From: Flavobacteriales bacterium UBA6057
Lineage (GTDB): Bacteria > Bacteroidota > Bacteroidia > Flavobacteriales_G > Salibacteraceae
Direction: 5' to 3'
Length of the DNA stretch: 64,000 nt
Assembly: GCA_002428995.1 (NCBI GenBank)
Contig: DIYJ01000020.1
Coordinates: 406,899 to 470,898 of the forward strand
Part shown: positions 1-9,500 of the stretch, piece after piece
Layout of the letters: every line of letters begins with the position of its first letter
How positions within the stretch are numbered: position 1 is the stretch's first letter
The notes under the pieces: generated by a model
Databases searched by the model: none
Told to the model about the DNA's origin: nothing
What the model saw: the letters and a program-made list of their open reading frames with translations, nothing else
Position numbers and translations under genes: made by a program

Positions 1-2906
1 CCGCTGGCTGTTGCACTGAGCATCGTTGGCTCTGTAACCGTTTCAGTAGCCGTTGCAGTACAACCGTTTTGATCCGTCACTGTAACAGTATAGTTACCAG
101 CAGCAAGGCCGGTTGTAAAATCGGTTACATCATTGTTTGACCAGAGGTAGTTGTAAGGTCCTGTACCTCCGCTACCTGAAGCGGTAAGACCACCATTGGA
201 GAAACCGTTACAAGTCACATTGCTGTCCACTACGATGGAAGCAGAAACACCTGTCAGCGGCTCGGTGATCACAATTTGCTCAGTCGCGGTACATCCGTTA
301 ATGTCGGTCACCGTTACGGTGTGTGTTCCGGCATCGAGGTTCACAGCCGCGGCATTTGCTTCACCGTTGTCCCATACAAATGTGTAAGGAGCGGTTCCAC
401 CGTTGCCAGCTGCCGTTGCTCCCCCATCGTCACCTCCGTTACAGGAGACATTCTGATCGAGGGAAATGGAGGCAGAAAGAGCGGTAGGCTCTGTGATGGT
501 TTCAGAAGCAGTTGCCGTACAACCTGAATTGTCTGAGACTGTGACATTATATGTTCCGGGGCCGAGGTTGTCAACACTCTGAGTGGTAGAAGCCGGGCCA
601 TCATCCCACAGGTAAGTGTAAGGTCCACCATCGCCACCACCTGGATTTGCTGTCAGTCCACCATCTGCAAAACCGAAGCAGCTCACATTGCTGTCAACAG
701 TTACAGAAGCAGTCACCGCAGCCGGGTTACTGATCGTGGTGCTCGCAGTGGTAGAACAGTTATTGTCATCCGTAACAGTTACGGTGTAGGTACCAGCAGG
801 AAGGCCCGTGGCTGTTTGGCTTGTCTGTCCGCCAAAGCTCCAGGCGTAAGTGTAAGGCGCTGTTCCATCTGATGGGTTTGCCGTGGCTGTTCCGGTAGAA
901 TCTCCATCACAGGTAGGGTCCGTTCCTGAAGCTGTTGCTGAAAGCGCAACGGGCTGAGTGATGACGGAAGTGCTGGTTTCTGTACATCCGGCTCCATCGG
1001 TTACAGTAACCGTGTAAGATCCCTGAGACTGACCAGTTAGGTCTTCGTTGGTGCTACCACCTGTCCATGAATAAGTGTATCCACCTCCTGAACCACCTGT
1101 GGCAGTGATGAAGATACCACCATCCGTACCACCGTTACAGCTGACATTATTAATGCTGTCTACAGTAATGACAATGGCAGGGTTGGTTGCAACCACTACC
1201 GAGGTGTCTCGCTGACAGCTACCTACAGTGAGCGAAAGTGTATTGGATCCAGCACAGAGGTTCGTAGCCGACTGAGTGGTTTCACCAGACCCCCAGAGGA
1301 AGGTTGGAGTTCCTGAAGGAGAGAAGAATGATACGGTTCCGTCACCGGTACAAGAACCGGGACAAGTAGCAGTAGAACTTGAAATGCTGGTAACAACCAA
1401 TGAAGCTCCTGCATTTACAGTGGCTGTGGTAATGACCTGAGCATTGCTGTTACCACTATCAATCACTGTGACCTGATAGGCATTGTCGTCCAACCCAGTA
1501 AACACAGGTGTACTTTGGTTGATGGTAACAATGGCAGGTGTAGCAAATTGAATCTGGTAACCAAAAGGCCCTACACCACCAGAAGTGTTGATCGTAAGCT
1601 CTCCGTCTGCCGCACCGGCACAAGTCTCATCCTGCACCGTAACGCTATCGATAGCCAATGGCTGAGCGCCCTGAACGATCACCGTGTATTCGCCCACGTT
1701 TCGTCCAATGATCGGACAAGCATCGTCTTCAGCATCTACATCAAATGTGTAAGTTCCAATGTCAGAAACACCAGGTGTCCAGCTCACATCGATGCTTGGA
1801 TTTCCTGTCCCGTTGCTGTTCACCACTGCAGAAGCACCTGGAATCGCGCTGGTGATCGCTTGAGCGAGGGTAATATTCTGACCTGCACTGTCGGAGAAGC
1901 CAATGGTAAAGCTGGCTGCCTGACCGGCATCGATGGTCACCGTGTATGGTGGAGTCAATGTCGCATTTGTAAGGTTGTCAACAGTATCTGCAGAAGGCCC
2001 TGCATTGTCACAGCTATCAGACACATGGAACTGGAAGTCCTTGTATGTCATACTCAGCTGGTTGCCGCTGGTTCGGTCGTATTCATCAACCTGAATCACT
2101 ACTTGGTATTCTCCTGCGGCAGCTGGAGAAGTAAAGTGAACGACACCTGTAGCGCTGTTGATAGAAATACCGTCAATTGGATTGGTTCCTGATATCCCTG
2201 CCCCGAGGTAAGACATGTCTGTATCCGTGGAAACGGTACCAGTCAAAGCTGTGCGCAGCGAATAAACGAGGCTATCATTCTCGGCATCCGTTACTCCGGG
2301 ATCAAAGCCAAAAGGAGAGTTCAGACACACATAAGGACTCTCGATTCCTGCGTAAGTCGGAGTGCTATTCGTAACATCATTGGAATAGAAAATATGCGCC
2401 TTAACCCGGAGACGATCTGAATTCGTCAACACACTCATATTCTCAACGTCATGGCGAAAACCTGGGTAGACCACTAAGGTGGAAATACCGCATCCGGCAT
2501 CTGCAAGACTCAAGGCACCGGTATCTAAACCTTCGTAAACGGCCCTTCTGACACCGTAAAATGTACCTCCATTACAAACCGTGGTTTCACCGCAAGCACC
2601 ATCGATGTCTGTGACTTCACCATCTGAAACAAGGTCCAGCGTGTAGAGACTGATGGGGGCTGAGTAGGTAGACTCACCGCAGAAGCGAAAAACGTTGATA
2701 TCTGGATCTGTGATGTCGTAAACACAGGTGTAGAGCAGTGTCAGTCGAATCAGAGCAGTGTCACCCTGATTACCGGCATCTACTTCAAACCATCCTCCCA
2801 CATATCCATTGGCCAGCACTTGCTCGCCTTGAGCTTGAACTTGCAGGGCCGAAAGAAAAACCGCCACACCAAGAACAAATTGCTTGAGTAAACTAGATAG
2901 CTTCAT
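1..2906 (-). CDS. Giant SprB-repeat surface adhesin, N-terminal part (cut by window edge)
   Basis: The frame is open on the minus strand from the ATG at 2906 to the window edge (about 968 residues) with no stop, so the 3' end lies outside. It begins with a signal peptide (MKLSSLLKQFVLGVAVFLSA, then LQVQAQGEQ). Residues 25 to about 400 form an unclassified extracellular region with paired cysteines and a cadherin/Ig-like stretch. From about residue 430 there are two degenerate and then five clear SprB-type repeats of about 78 residues, with motifs such as NVSCNGG, PYTYLW, GTYTVTVTD and GCTAT. SprB in Flavobacterium johnsoniae is a T9SS-exported gliding adhesin built of such repeats. Many related proteins are general adhesins or matrix proteins, so gliding is not implied. 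A T9SS sorting domain is expected at the missing C terminus. Confidence 0.85.
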   Translation of the reverse strand, partial: MKLSSLLKQFVLGVAVFLSALQVQAQGEQVLANGYVGGWFEVDAGNQGDTALIRLTLLYTCVYDITDPDINVFRFCGESTYSAPISLYTLDLVSDGEVTDIDGACGETTVCNGGTFYGVRRAVYEGLDTGALSLADAGCGISTLVVYPGFRHDVENMSVLTNSDRLRVKAHIFYSNDVTNSTPTYAGIESPYVCLNSPFGFDPGVTDAENDSLVYSLRTALTGTVSTDTDMSYLGAGISGTNPIDGISINSATGVVHFTSPAAAGEYQVVIQVDEYDRTSGNQLSMTYKDFQFHVSDSCDNAGPSADTVDNLTNATLTPPYTVTIDAGQAASFTIGFSDSAGQNITLAQAITSAIPGASAVVNSNGTGNPSIDVSWTPGVSDIGTYTFDVDAEDDACPIIGRNVGEYTVIVQGAQPLAIDSVTVQDETCAGAADGELTINTSGGVGPFGYQIQFATPAIVTINQSTPVFTGLDDNAYQVTVIDSGNSNAQVITTATVNAGASLVVTSISSSTATCPGSCTGDGTVSFFSPSGTPTFLWGSGETTQSATNLCAGSNTLSLTVGSCQRDTSVVVATNPAIVITVDSINNVSCNGGTDGGIFITATGGSGGGYTYSWTGGSTNEDLTGQSQGSYTVTVTDGAGCTETSTSVITQPVALSATASGTDPTCDGDSTGTATANPSDGTAPYTYAWSFGGQTSQTATGLPAGTYTVTVTDDNNCSTTASTTISNPAAVTASVTVDSNVSCFGFADGGLTANPGGGDGGPYTYLWDDGPASTTQSVDNLGPGTYNVTVSDNSGCTATASETITEPTALSASISLDQNVSCNGGDDGGATAAGNGGTAPYTFVWDNGEANAAAVNLDAGTHTVTVTDINGCTATEQIVITEPLTGVSASIVVDSNVTCNGFSNGGLTASGSGGTGPYNYLWSNNDVTDFTTGLAAGNYTVTVTDQNGCTATATETVTEPTMLSATAS
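10..1190 (-). repeat. Tandem SprB repeats, about 235 bp each
   Basis: Five consecutive units are recognisable by the recurring coded motifs SCNGG/TCNGF, PYTY-W, AGTYTVTVTD and GCTATATETITEP. They start near 1165, 930, 700, 460 and 225 on the minus strand. The protein pattern is well conserved but the DNA has diverged, so this is an old tandem array. It probably continues leftward past the window edge. Confidence 0.8.
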
Positions 2907-2928
2907 AGGTTGTCAATTCAGAAAGTCG

Positions 2929-2936
2929 CAAAATTA
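2929..2936 (-). promoter_or_regulatory. Probable -7 promoter element of the SprB-repeat gene
   Basis: On the minus strand this reads TAATTTTG, a full match to the Bacteroidota -7 consensus TAnnTTTG, 23 bases upstream of the ATG. A TTG lies upstream at 2954-2952 but with only 15 bases between, shorter than the usual 17-20, so the -33 element is uncertain. Confidence 0.5.
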
Positions 2937-3153
2937 CGTTGAATAGTGCTCCAAAGAGCAGTGGTAGGTTACACGCAGAACCATGGGGGATGGTTGGGGA
3001 AACAGCAAAAAGATTCTGCCTTTTTTCTAAATCATCATTTCTGAAGGTCTCTGAGCCTGAAAAGTGATTGCCGACTGCGCCCTGAGCAAGTTTCCCACAT
3101 CCGCCACCTACTCTTCCCTCGTAACGCTATCTTTCGCCTCAAATCTTCACAAC

Positions 3154-5931
3154 ATGGCAGACGATAAGAAACTCTTTTTGCTGGATGCTTACGCCCTGAT
3201 TTTCAGAGCTTATTACTCGTTTATCACCAACCCAAGGATCAACAGCAAAGGGCTCAACACTTCCGCCATGTTTGGATTTACCAATACGCTTTGGAGCCTT
3301 CTGCAGCGCGAAAACCCAACGCATATTGCCGTTGTCTTCGATCCACCCGGTGACAAAAGCTTCAGAAGTGAGCAATTCGAGGCGTACAAGGCCAACCGGG
3401 ATGAAACTCCTGAAGACATCAAAAAGTCGGTTCCCTACATCAAGGAGATCATCAAAGGGTTTCGCATCCCAATTCTTGAAGTACCCGGTTTTGAAGCTGA
3501 TGACACGATTGGCACCTTGGCAAAAAAAGCCGGAAAGGCAGGATACGAGGTCTACATGATGACGCCCGATAAAGACTACGGCCAGCTGATAGAGGAAAAC
3601 ATCTTCATGTACAAGCCCGGGCGCAAAGGTTCCGATGTAGAGGTTTTGGGAGTAGACGAAATCTGCGCCCGGTATGGAATCGAGCGCCCGGATCAGGTGA
3701 TTGACATCCTGGGTTTGATGGGAGACTCTGTAGACAACATTCCCGGAGTGCCCGGTGTGGGTGAAAAAACCGCGATCAAGTTTGTACAGCAATTCGGGTC
3801 TATAGAAGGTCTGTATGAAAACCTCGATCAGCTCAAGGGCAAAATGAAGGAAAAGGTAGAAGCCAACCGTGATCTGGCTTTTCTTTCCAAGCAACTGGCG
3901 ACCATCGTACTCGATGTTCCGGTGGATCTGGTGGAAGAAGACATCATTCGCGAAGAGCCCGACAAGGAACGGCTGGTAGAAATTTTCACAGACCTGGAGT
4001 TCAAGCAGCTTGCGCGCAATATTCTGGGTGAAGAAGTAACCGTGACACAGGGTGAATCACAGCTGGATCTGTTTGGTAGCGCAGGAGATGCCGTGGCGAC
4101 CGTAGACAGTGAAGCAGGTTTGAAGTCATTGGTAGATGATGAAGTGGAATACAGAATCCTCGACACCCCTGAAAAGCGCAAAAGCGAGGTCGAACAATTG
4201 CTGAAACTCGAATCCTTTTGCTTCGACACCGAAACCACCGGAGTGAATCCGCTTGAAGCGGAGCTTGTTGGCATGTCGTTTAGCTGGGAAGCAGGCAAAG
4301 GCTCCTACGTACACGTCAAGGACGAAGCGGAAGCCCGGTTGATCCTGGAAGAATTCCGACCCGTTTTCGAAAACGAAAAAAGCCAGAAAGTCGGGCAAAA
4401 CCTGAAGTATGACATCGAAGTGTTGCAGCGCTATGATGTTCAGGTGAAGGGTCCTTTGTTTGACACGATGGTCGCTCACTTTCTGGTGCATCCCGACATG
4501 AAACACGGCATGGACGACATGGCTGAATATTACCTCGGCTATCGTCCGGTATCCATTGAGACATTGATCGGCAAAAAGGGCAAGAATCAGGGAAGCATGC
4601 GTGATGTGCCGCTTAACGATATCGCCCGCTACGCTACGGAAGATGCAGACATTACCTGGAGGCTGAAGGAAATTCTCGAAAAAGAGCTTAAGGAAAACGA
4701 GGCGGAAAAGCTCTTCTACGAAATGGAGTGCCCGCTCATTCCTGTGCTTTCTGACATGGAAACAGAGGGCATCAACCTGGACGTTGAGGCGCTGAAAACC
4801 TTCTCTCAGGAATTGGGTGACACCATCCTCGATCTGCAGGGCAAGATTCACGGCCTTGTGGGTTTAGATTTCAACATCGATTCACCCAAGCAGCTGGGCG
4901 AAGTGCTGTTTGATCACCTCAAGGTTTCTGACAAACCGAAGAAAACAAAGAGCGGTCAGTACGTTACCAAGGAAGACACCTTGCAAAAGCTGGCCAACGA
5001 TCATGAGATCATTCCGCTGATCCTTGATTACCGATCTGTGAGAAAGCTCAAGAGCACCTACGTGGACAGCCTGCCCGAGATGGTCCTGGAAAGCACCGGA
5101 CGCATCCACACTAATTACATGCAAACCGTAGCCGCTACGGGGCGCCTTTCCTCGAACAACCCGAATCTTCAGAATATTCCCATTCGAACCGCCAAAGGCC
5201 GGGAAATCAGAAAGGCCTTCATTCCTCGGAACGAAGACTACCTCATTCTCGCTGCTGACTATTCGCAGGTTGAGTTGAGAATCATCGCTGCCATCAGCGG
5301 TGACGAAGGCATGCAGCAGGCCTTCCGCGATGGATTGGACATTCATGCCGCCACGGCCGCCAAGGTTTTTGATGTTGGGTTGGATGAGGTAACCCGCGAT
5401 CAACGAAGCAAGGCCAAGGCCGTAAACTTTGGCATTGCCTACGGTCAGGGAGCTTTTGGACTGGCTCAGAACCTCAACATCTCCAGAACAGAGGCCAAAG
5501 AGATCATTGAAAACTACTTCCACCAATTTCCCGGACTGCTCCGCTACAAGGAAATGAGCGTAGAAGAAGCCAGAGAAAAGGGCTACGCAGAAACACTACT
5601 GGGCAGAAGAAGGAAGCTTCCAGACATTCAATCGGCTAACCACACGGTAAGAGCTGCTGCCGAGCGAAACGCGATCAACGCACCTATTCAAGGCTCCGCA
5701 GCCGACATCATTAAGCTGGCCATGATCGCCATTCAGAAGCGATTCAAACAAGAAGGTTTCCAGTCCAGGATGCTGCTCCAGGTTCATGATGAACTGGTCT
5801 TTGATGCCCACAAAGAAGAGATCGAACTTATTACCCCGATCATACGTACAGAGATGGAAAACGCCCACAGCCTGCCTGTCCCGTTGGTTGTTGACATCAA
5901 TACGGGGAATAATTGGCTGGAGGCACATTAA
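3154..5931 (+). CDS. polA: DNA polymerase I
   Basis: A 925-residue enzyme of Okazaki-fragment processing and excision repair. Three domains are visible. The 5' nuclease (about 1-290) has LLDAYALIFRAYYSF and the acidic GLMGDSVDNIPGVPGVGEKT region. The 3'-5' exonuclease (about 330-520) has FDTETTG near residue 358, QNLKYDIEVL and YATEDADITW, so the proofreading carboxylates look intact. The polymerase domain has motif A DYSQVELRI near 702, motif B RSKAKAVNFGIAYGQG near 755 and motif C VHDELVFD near 877. The frame is open upstream to a GTG at 3064, but the ATG at 3154 (MADDKKLFLLDAY) matches the family start. A TATCTTTC near-match to the -7 motif lies at 3128. It stands alone between a divergent adhesin gene and a lipoprotein gene. 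Confidence 0.97.
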   Translation: MADDKKLFLLDAYALIFRAYYSFITNPRINSKGLNTSAMFGFTNTLWSLLQRENPTHIAVVFDPPGDKSFRSEQFEAYKANRDETPEDIKKSVPYIKEIIKGFRIPILEVPGFEADDTIGTLAKKAGKAGYEVYMMTPDKDYGQLIEENIFMYKPGRKGSDVEVLGVDEICARYGIERPDQVIDILGLMGDSVDNIPGVPGVGEKTAIKFVQQFGSIEGLYENLDQLKGKMKEKVEANRDLAFLSKQLATIVLDVPVDLVEEDIIREEPDKERLVEIFTDLEFKQLARNILGEEVTVTQGESQLDLFGSAGDAVATVDSEAGLKSLVDDEVEYRILDTPEKRKSEVEQLLKLESFCFDTETTGVNPLEAELVGMSFSWEAGKGSYVHVKDEAEARLILEEFRPVFENEKSQKVGQNLKYDIEVLQRYDVQVKGPLFDTMVAHFLVHPDMKHGMDDMAEYYLGYRPVSIETLIGKKGKNQGSMRDVPLNDIARYATEDADITWRLKEILEKELKENEAEKLFYEMECPLIPVLSDMETEGINLDVEALKTFSQELGDTILDLQGKIHGLVGLDFNIDSPKQLGEVLFDHLKVSDKPKKTKSGQYVTKEDTLQKLANDHEIIPLILDYRSVRKLKSTYVDSLPEMVLESTGRIHTNYMQTVAATGRLSSNNPNLQNIPIRTAKGREIRKAFIPRNEDYLILAADYSQVELRIIAAISGDEGMQQAFRDGLDIHAATAAKVFDVGLDEVTRDQRSKAKAVNFGIAYGQGAFGLAQNLNISRTEAKEIIENYFHQFPGLLRYKEMSVEEAREKGYAETLLGRRRKLPDIQSANHTVRAAAERNAINAPIQGSAADIIKLAMIAIQKRFKQEGFQSRMLLQVHDELVFDAHKEEIELITPIIRTEMENAHSLPVPLVVDINTGNNWLEAH

Positions 5932-5972
5932 GCCGAAACTGCCAAACCCTTTTTTTGCGGTAACCTTTCAGG

Positions 5973-6869
5973 ATGATCAAACAAGCTTTACTCCTCACTA
6001 CCCTATCGCTCTTTCTTTTCAGTTGTAGCAACGAATCCAGCAACAAGACCAATCCTTCGGATGCCAAGCAAATGCCTGAGGCCATCGAATCGGATGTGGT
6101 ATTGGAGAAGGCGACCAAGATTTTTTATTCCATGCCCTCGCCTCTGGAGCTCACTACGCTCATCAAATCAGCGGGAGGCACTTTTAAGGGAAGTCTTCTA
6201 CACAATCCGCAGCTGGCGCACGAATATCAAACCCGGCAAAGTCAGGCCATGAACCTGGGCATTTATGGCGCTGACCTAAGTTACTCCAGCATCTACGGTC
6301 AGCAGCAAGAAGCCATCAAGTACCTGGCTGCCACCAAGCGAATTGGCGAAAAACTGGGCATCCACGAAGCCTTCAGCGCAGAGCTGATAGAGCGAGCCAA
6401 CAACAACCTGGATAACAGGGATTCGATGCTTCATATCCTCACGGAGATCTATTGGCAATCAAACAGTCAGCTGCAGGAAGAAGATCGCGGGCAAACCTCC
6501 ATGATGATCATGGCCTCCGGCTGGCTCGAAGGCCTCTATTTGGGTTCACACATCATTGACATGGACAATCCAGACCCGGAAGTGGTATTGCGACTCATGG
6601 AGCAGAAATACACCTCCGCGCAAATCAAGGAGATGTTCTCTCAGAAACTGGACGATCCTGACATTGCCGTTCTCAATGCCAAGTTCAGTGACTTGTTTGA
6701 GTTCTACGCCAAACTATTGGTGAAAGAAGAGCAAGCAGTAGTAGAGTACGTAGAATCAACAGGGGTTTCGAGGATTTCAGGCAAGAAAGAGATCAATTAT
6801 TCAGACGAGGAACTGGTCACCCTCAGAGACATTACAGAGAGTATCCGAACGCAAATCATTGAAGGATGA
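5973..6869 (+). CDS. Hypothetical lipoprotein
   Basis: 298 residues. The N terminus MIKQALLLTTLSLFLFSCSN is a lipoprotein signal peptide with the cysteine at residue 18. A Ser/Asn-rich linker follows, then a mostly helical soluble domain (for example QQEAIKYLAATKRIGEKLG and QAQ/NNL-rich helices). No catalytic motif or named family is recognised. The length and helical character are typical of conserved Bacteroidota periplasmic or outer-membrane lipoproteins of unknown role. The gene overlaps the next one by 4 bp (ATGA), so the two are probably co-translated. It starts 41 bases after polA. Confidence 0.75.
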   Translation: MIKQALLLTTLSLFLFSCSNESSNKTNPSDAKQMPEAIESDVVLEKATKIFYSMPSPLELTTLIKSAGGTFKGSLLHNPQLAHEYQTRQSQAMNLGIYGADLSYSSIYGQQQEAIKYLAATKRIGEKLGIHEAFSAELIERANNNLDNRDSMLHILTEIYWQSNSQLQEEDRGQTSMMIMASGWLEGLYLGSHIIDMDNPDPEVVLRLMEQKYTSAQIKEMFSQKLDDPDIAVLNAKFSDLFEFYAKLLVKEEQAVVEYVESTGVSRISGKKEINYSDEELVTLRDITESIRTQIIEG

Positions 6870-7342
6870 AGAAACTAGCGACACTTCTTGTACTGTTCAT
6901 GTTAGGCAACATCGTTTACACACATGCCCAATGCAAGCTCTTCACCAAAAAGCGGTGCCTCGACATGATTGATGGTTATACCAACAACGGTCAATACAAC
7001 GGTGCACTCTTGTTTGAAGGAGATGAGGCTACGATGATCCAGACCTTTTACTCCAGGCAGGATTACCGCCTTGCCGTTTGTTCTCAGTCCATTTTGAGCG
7101 ACAGCGTCTATTTCGAGGTATTGGATTTTGGTGATAACCTGCTTTACTCCAGCCGGGGCAAAGAATCCAACATTTGGGACTTCAACCTCGAATCCACCCA
7201 GCAATTGAAGGTACACGTGGTGGTTCCGCGCCTGAGAAGCAGCAATTCAATGAAGCAAAATGGATGTGTTTCCATCCTTGTCGGCTTCAGAAACTCAGAA
7301 ACAGGATCTACTATTCTGTATCCTTACTCCAATGCGAACTAA
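6866..7342 (+). CDS. Hypothetical secreted protein
   Basis: 158 residues with a cleavable signal peptide (MKKLATLLVLFMLGNIVYTH, then AQ). The mature part contains four cysteines (QCKLFTKKRC, LAVCSQ, NGCVS), so one or two disulfides are possible. It looks beta-rich in its C-terminal half (SVYFEVLDFGDNLLY, QLKVHVVVP). Its start overlaps the stop of the upstream lipoprotein gene, which suggests a joint periplasmic function. No family is recognised. Confidence 0.7.
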   Translation: MKKLATLLVLFMLGNIVYTHAQCKLFTKKRCLDMIDGYTNNGQYNGALLFEGDEATMIQTFYSRQDYRLAVCSQSILSDSVYFEVLDFGDNLLYSSRGKESNIWDFNLESTQQLKVHVVVPRLRSSNSMKQNGCVSILVGFRNSETGSTILYPYSNAN

Positions 7343-7351
7343 CTTCGCTGC

Positions 7352-8242
7352 ATGAGTCAGACATTTTCTATGACCGGATACGGTAAGGAAACCATTTCTT
7401 ACCGGGGAAACGTCATTACCATTGAACTGCGATCGCTCAACAGCAAGCAAAGCGACATCAATGTTCGCATTCCGTCATTTTACCGCGAGAAGGAGCTAGA
7501 GATCAGAGAAATGATCAATGCGAAAACCGTGCGCGGAAAGGTGGATTTAACCATCCAGAGAGACATCACCACCGGCAGCACAACCAACGCGATCAACAAG
7601 TCTGCAGTGTTGGACTACTACAAGCAAATCAAAGGCATTGAGCAAGACCTCGGAGGAGGTGGAAGCAGTGAGGTTGATTACCTCAGCACTATCCTGAAGC
7701 TGCCTGATGTGATGGCACCCGTTCAGGAAGACCTGGAAGAGGAAGAAGTCTCTGCTCTCATGAAAGGTCTGCAGGCTTGCATCACCCGATTGCTGGAATT
7801 CAGAACCAACGAAGGCTCTAAACTTGAAAAGGTGCTCGTGGAATCTACCCACAAAATTGCCGAAGACCTGAAACGTGTGGAGCCATTGGAGAAGGAGCGA
7901 ATCGAGCGCATTCGAAGCCGCGTAGGCCGGGGGCTCAATGAAGCCATTAGCGAAGGTGGCAGTGTAGATGCCGATCGCTTTGAGCAGGAGCTGATATATT
8001 ACCTCGAAAAGCTTGATATCTCAGAAGAGAAAGTACGTTTGCAAGCCCATTGCGATCACTTCTTGCAATGCATGGAGGAGGAGACCGTGAAGGGCAAAAA
8101 GCTCTCTTTCATAGCGCAAGAGATGGGTCGCGAAATCAACACATTGGGAAGCAAAGCCCAGCATGCACAGATTCAGCGCATCGTTGTAGAAATGAAGGAT
8201 GAACTGGAGCGCATCAAGGAGCAAGTGCTCAACGTATTGTAG
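7352..8242 (+). CDS. YicC/YloC-family endoribonuclease
   Basis: 296 residues with the family's N-terminal signature SMTGYGKETI at residues 5-14 and RSLNSKQSDINVRIP following. The C-terminal DUF1732-type domain carries GGSVDADRFEQELIYYLEKL and GKKLSFIAQEMGREINTLGS, each present in this frame. E. coli YicC is an endoribonuclease that modulates small-RNA stability. The gene starts 10 bases after the preceding stop and is followed by gmk and nadD. The yicC-gmk-nadD order is common in Bacteroidota and supports the identification. Confidence 0.92.
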   Translation: MSQTFSMTGYGKETISYRGNVITIELRSLNSKQSDINVRIPSFYREKELEIREMINAKTVRGKVDLTIQRDITTGSTTNAINKSAVLDYYKQIKGIEQDLGGGGSSEVDYLSTILKLPDVMAPVQEDLEEEEVSALMKGLQACITRLLEFRTNEGSKLEKVLVESTHKIAEDLKRVEPLEKERIERIRSRVGRGLNEAISEGGSVDADRFEQELIYYLEKLDISEEKVRLQAHCDHFLQCMEEETVKGKKLSFIAQEMGREINTLGSKAQHAQIQRIVVEMKDELERIKEQVLNVL

Positions 8243-8253
8243 AAACTGAACCA

Positions 8254-8826
8254 TTGAACCCGAAAGGCAAGGCCATCATCTTTTCTGCACCCTCAGGGGC
8301 AGGCAAAACGACCATCGTTCACAACCTGCTCAGAGCCAATCTGCCCTTATCTTTTTCGATTTCCGCTTGCAGCCGTGATCCGCGCGGACGAGAGCAGCAT
8401 GGCTCCGACTATTACTTTCTCGGTGTGGAGGGTTTTAAGCAGGAAATAGAAAACGAAGCCTTTCTGGAATGGGAAGAAGTCTACGGGAATCAATTTTATG
8501 GCACACTCAAAGCCGAAGTAGAACGGATTTGGAATGAAAACAAGGCCGTCATTTTTGATGTAGATGTTTTTGGAGGGATCAACCTCAAGGAAAAGCTTGG
8601 CTCAAAGGCCTTGTCCATTTTTGTGGAACCCCCATCCATGAAGATCCTCGAACAAAGGCTGCGCGTGCGAAACACAGAGTCTGAGGACAAGATTCAAATG
8701 CGCCTGAAAAAAGCACAAGAAGAATTAGAACAGGCCCATAAGTTTGACTTGGTCATTTTAAACGATGACCTTGAAGTGGCCATTGAAAAAACAAAAGCAG
8801 CCGTAACCGACTTTTTACAGCAATGA
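8254..8826 (+). CDS. gmk: Guanylate kinase
   Basis: 190 residues. It phosphorylates GMP to GDP with ATP in guanine nucleotide synthesis. The P-loop APSGAGKTT is at residues 10-18. The GMP-binding region follows with SACSRDPRGREQHGSDYYFL, then FDVDVFGGINLKEK and the lid motif RVRNTESEDKIQMRL. The start is a TTG codon (NPKGKAIIFSAPSG follows). No in-frame ATG or GTG exists between the yicC stop at 8242 and the P-loop, so TTG is the only plausible start. The gene lies 11 bases after yicC and overlaps nadD by 4 bp (ATGA). Confidence 0.95.
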   Translation: MNPKGKAIIFSAPSGAGKTTIVHNLLRANLPLSFSISACSRDPRGREQHGSDYYFLGVEGFKQEIENEAFLEWEEVYGNQFYGTLKAEVERIWNENKAVIFDVDVFGGINLKEKLGSKALSIFVEPPSMKILEQRLRVRNTESEDKIQMRLKKAQEELEQAHKFDLVILNDDLEVAIEKTKAAVTDFLQQ

Positions 8827-9428
8827 GTAAACGCATCGGACTCTACTTCGGAACCTTCAACCCTATTCATGTAGGGCACCTTATCATCGCCAACCACATG
8901 GTGCAATACGCTGACCTTGATCAGGTCTGGTTTGTGGTGACTCCTCAAAACCCGCTCAAACCCAAGGCATCCTTGCTGGCTGATTATCATCGCCTGGCGC
9001 TGACTCGAATTGCCGTTGAAGACAATCCTATGCTGGGGGCCAGCAACATTGAATTCGACTTACCTCAGCCTTCCTACACCGTTCATACGCTGGTGGCACT
9101 GAGTGAAAAATATCCTGAGTACGTGTTCACCATCATCATGGGTGAAGACAATCTCAACACCTTCCACAAGTGGAAAAACCATGAGCAAATCCTCGAAGAT
9201 TATTCAGTGCTGGTGTATCCACGGGTCGAAAGCGATGAAAATCTCAGCGTAAACCAGGAAGCACGCAGCCCCTTCCTTCAGCACCCTAAAGTGACCATGA
9301 TAGATGCTCCGTTGATGAAGATTTCCGCGAGCTTCATCCGCAAAGCCATCAAAGAGGGGCGCGATGTCCGGTACTTATTGACGGAGTCCGTTCTAAAGTA
9401 CCTGGACGAGATGAACTTTTATAAATAA
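8823..9428 (+). CDS. nadD: Nicotinate-nucleotide adenylyltransferase
   Basis: 201 residues. It transfers AMP to nicotinate mononucleotide in NAD synthesis. The nucleotidyltransferase signature GTFNPIHVGHL is at residues 10-20 and the second motif ISASFIRKAI near residue 165 is the ISSTxIR-type phosphate-binding loop. The central IIMGEDNLNTFHKWKN is diagnostic of NadD (GxDxLxxxxxW). It overlaps the gmk stop by 4 bp, so the yicC-gmk-nadD unit is translationally coupled. Confidence 0.95.
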   Translation: MSKRIGLYFGTFNPIHVGHLIIANHMVQYADLDQVWFVVTPQNPLKPKASLLADYHRLALTRIAVEDNPMLGASNIEFDLPQPSYTVHTLVALSEKYPEYVFTIIMGEDNLNTFHKWKNHEQILEDYSVLVYPRVESDENLSVNQEARSPFLQHPKVTMIDAPLMKISASFIRKAIKEGRDVRYLLTESVLKYLDEMNFYK

Positions 9429-9429
9429 C

Positions 9430-9450
9430 CCAACAAGTCTGTTGGATTTT
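9430..9450 (+). terminator. Possible weak terminator after nadD
   Basis: CCAACA (9430-9435), loop AGTC, TGTTGG (9440-9445), then ATTTT. The stem is only 6 bp and the T-tract short, so it may be a weak terminator or a chance hairpin. Confidence 0.35.
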
Positions 9451-9500
9451 CCCGGCCTTGGCTTGTTGATGCCGAGGTGAACGACTGAAAGAAGAAAGAC

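Noticed and set aside
10..1190. Regular repeats as a possible CRISPR array
   Set aside because: Repeats are about 235 bp, diverged at DNA level and coding in one frame.
1515..2192. Long plus-strand open frame of 225 codons opposite the SprB protein
   Set aside because: It lies wholly antisense to a continuous, well-supported minus-strand frame with signal peptide and repeats, and its translation shows no plausible domain.
3064..3153. GTG-initiated 30-residue extension of polA
   Set aside because: The polymerase family starts at the 3154 ATG. A near -7 element lies inside the extension.
3139..5928. Several minus-strand open frames of 80-250 codons inside polA
   Set aside because: polA is complete with all motifs. 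These are shadows of codon usage.
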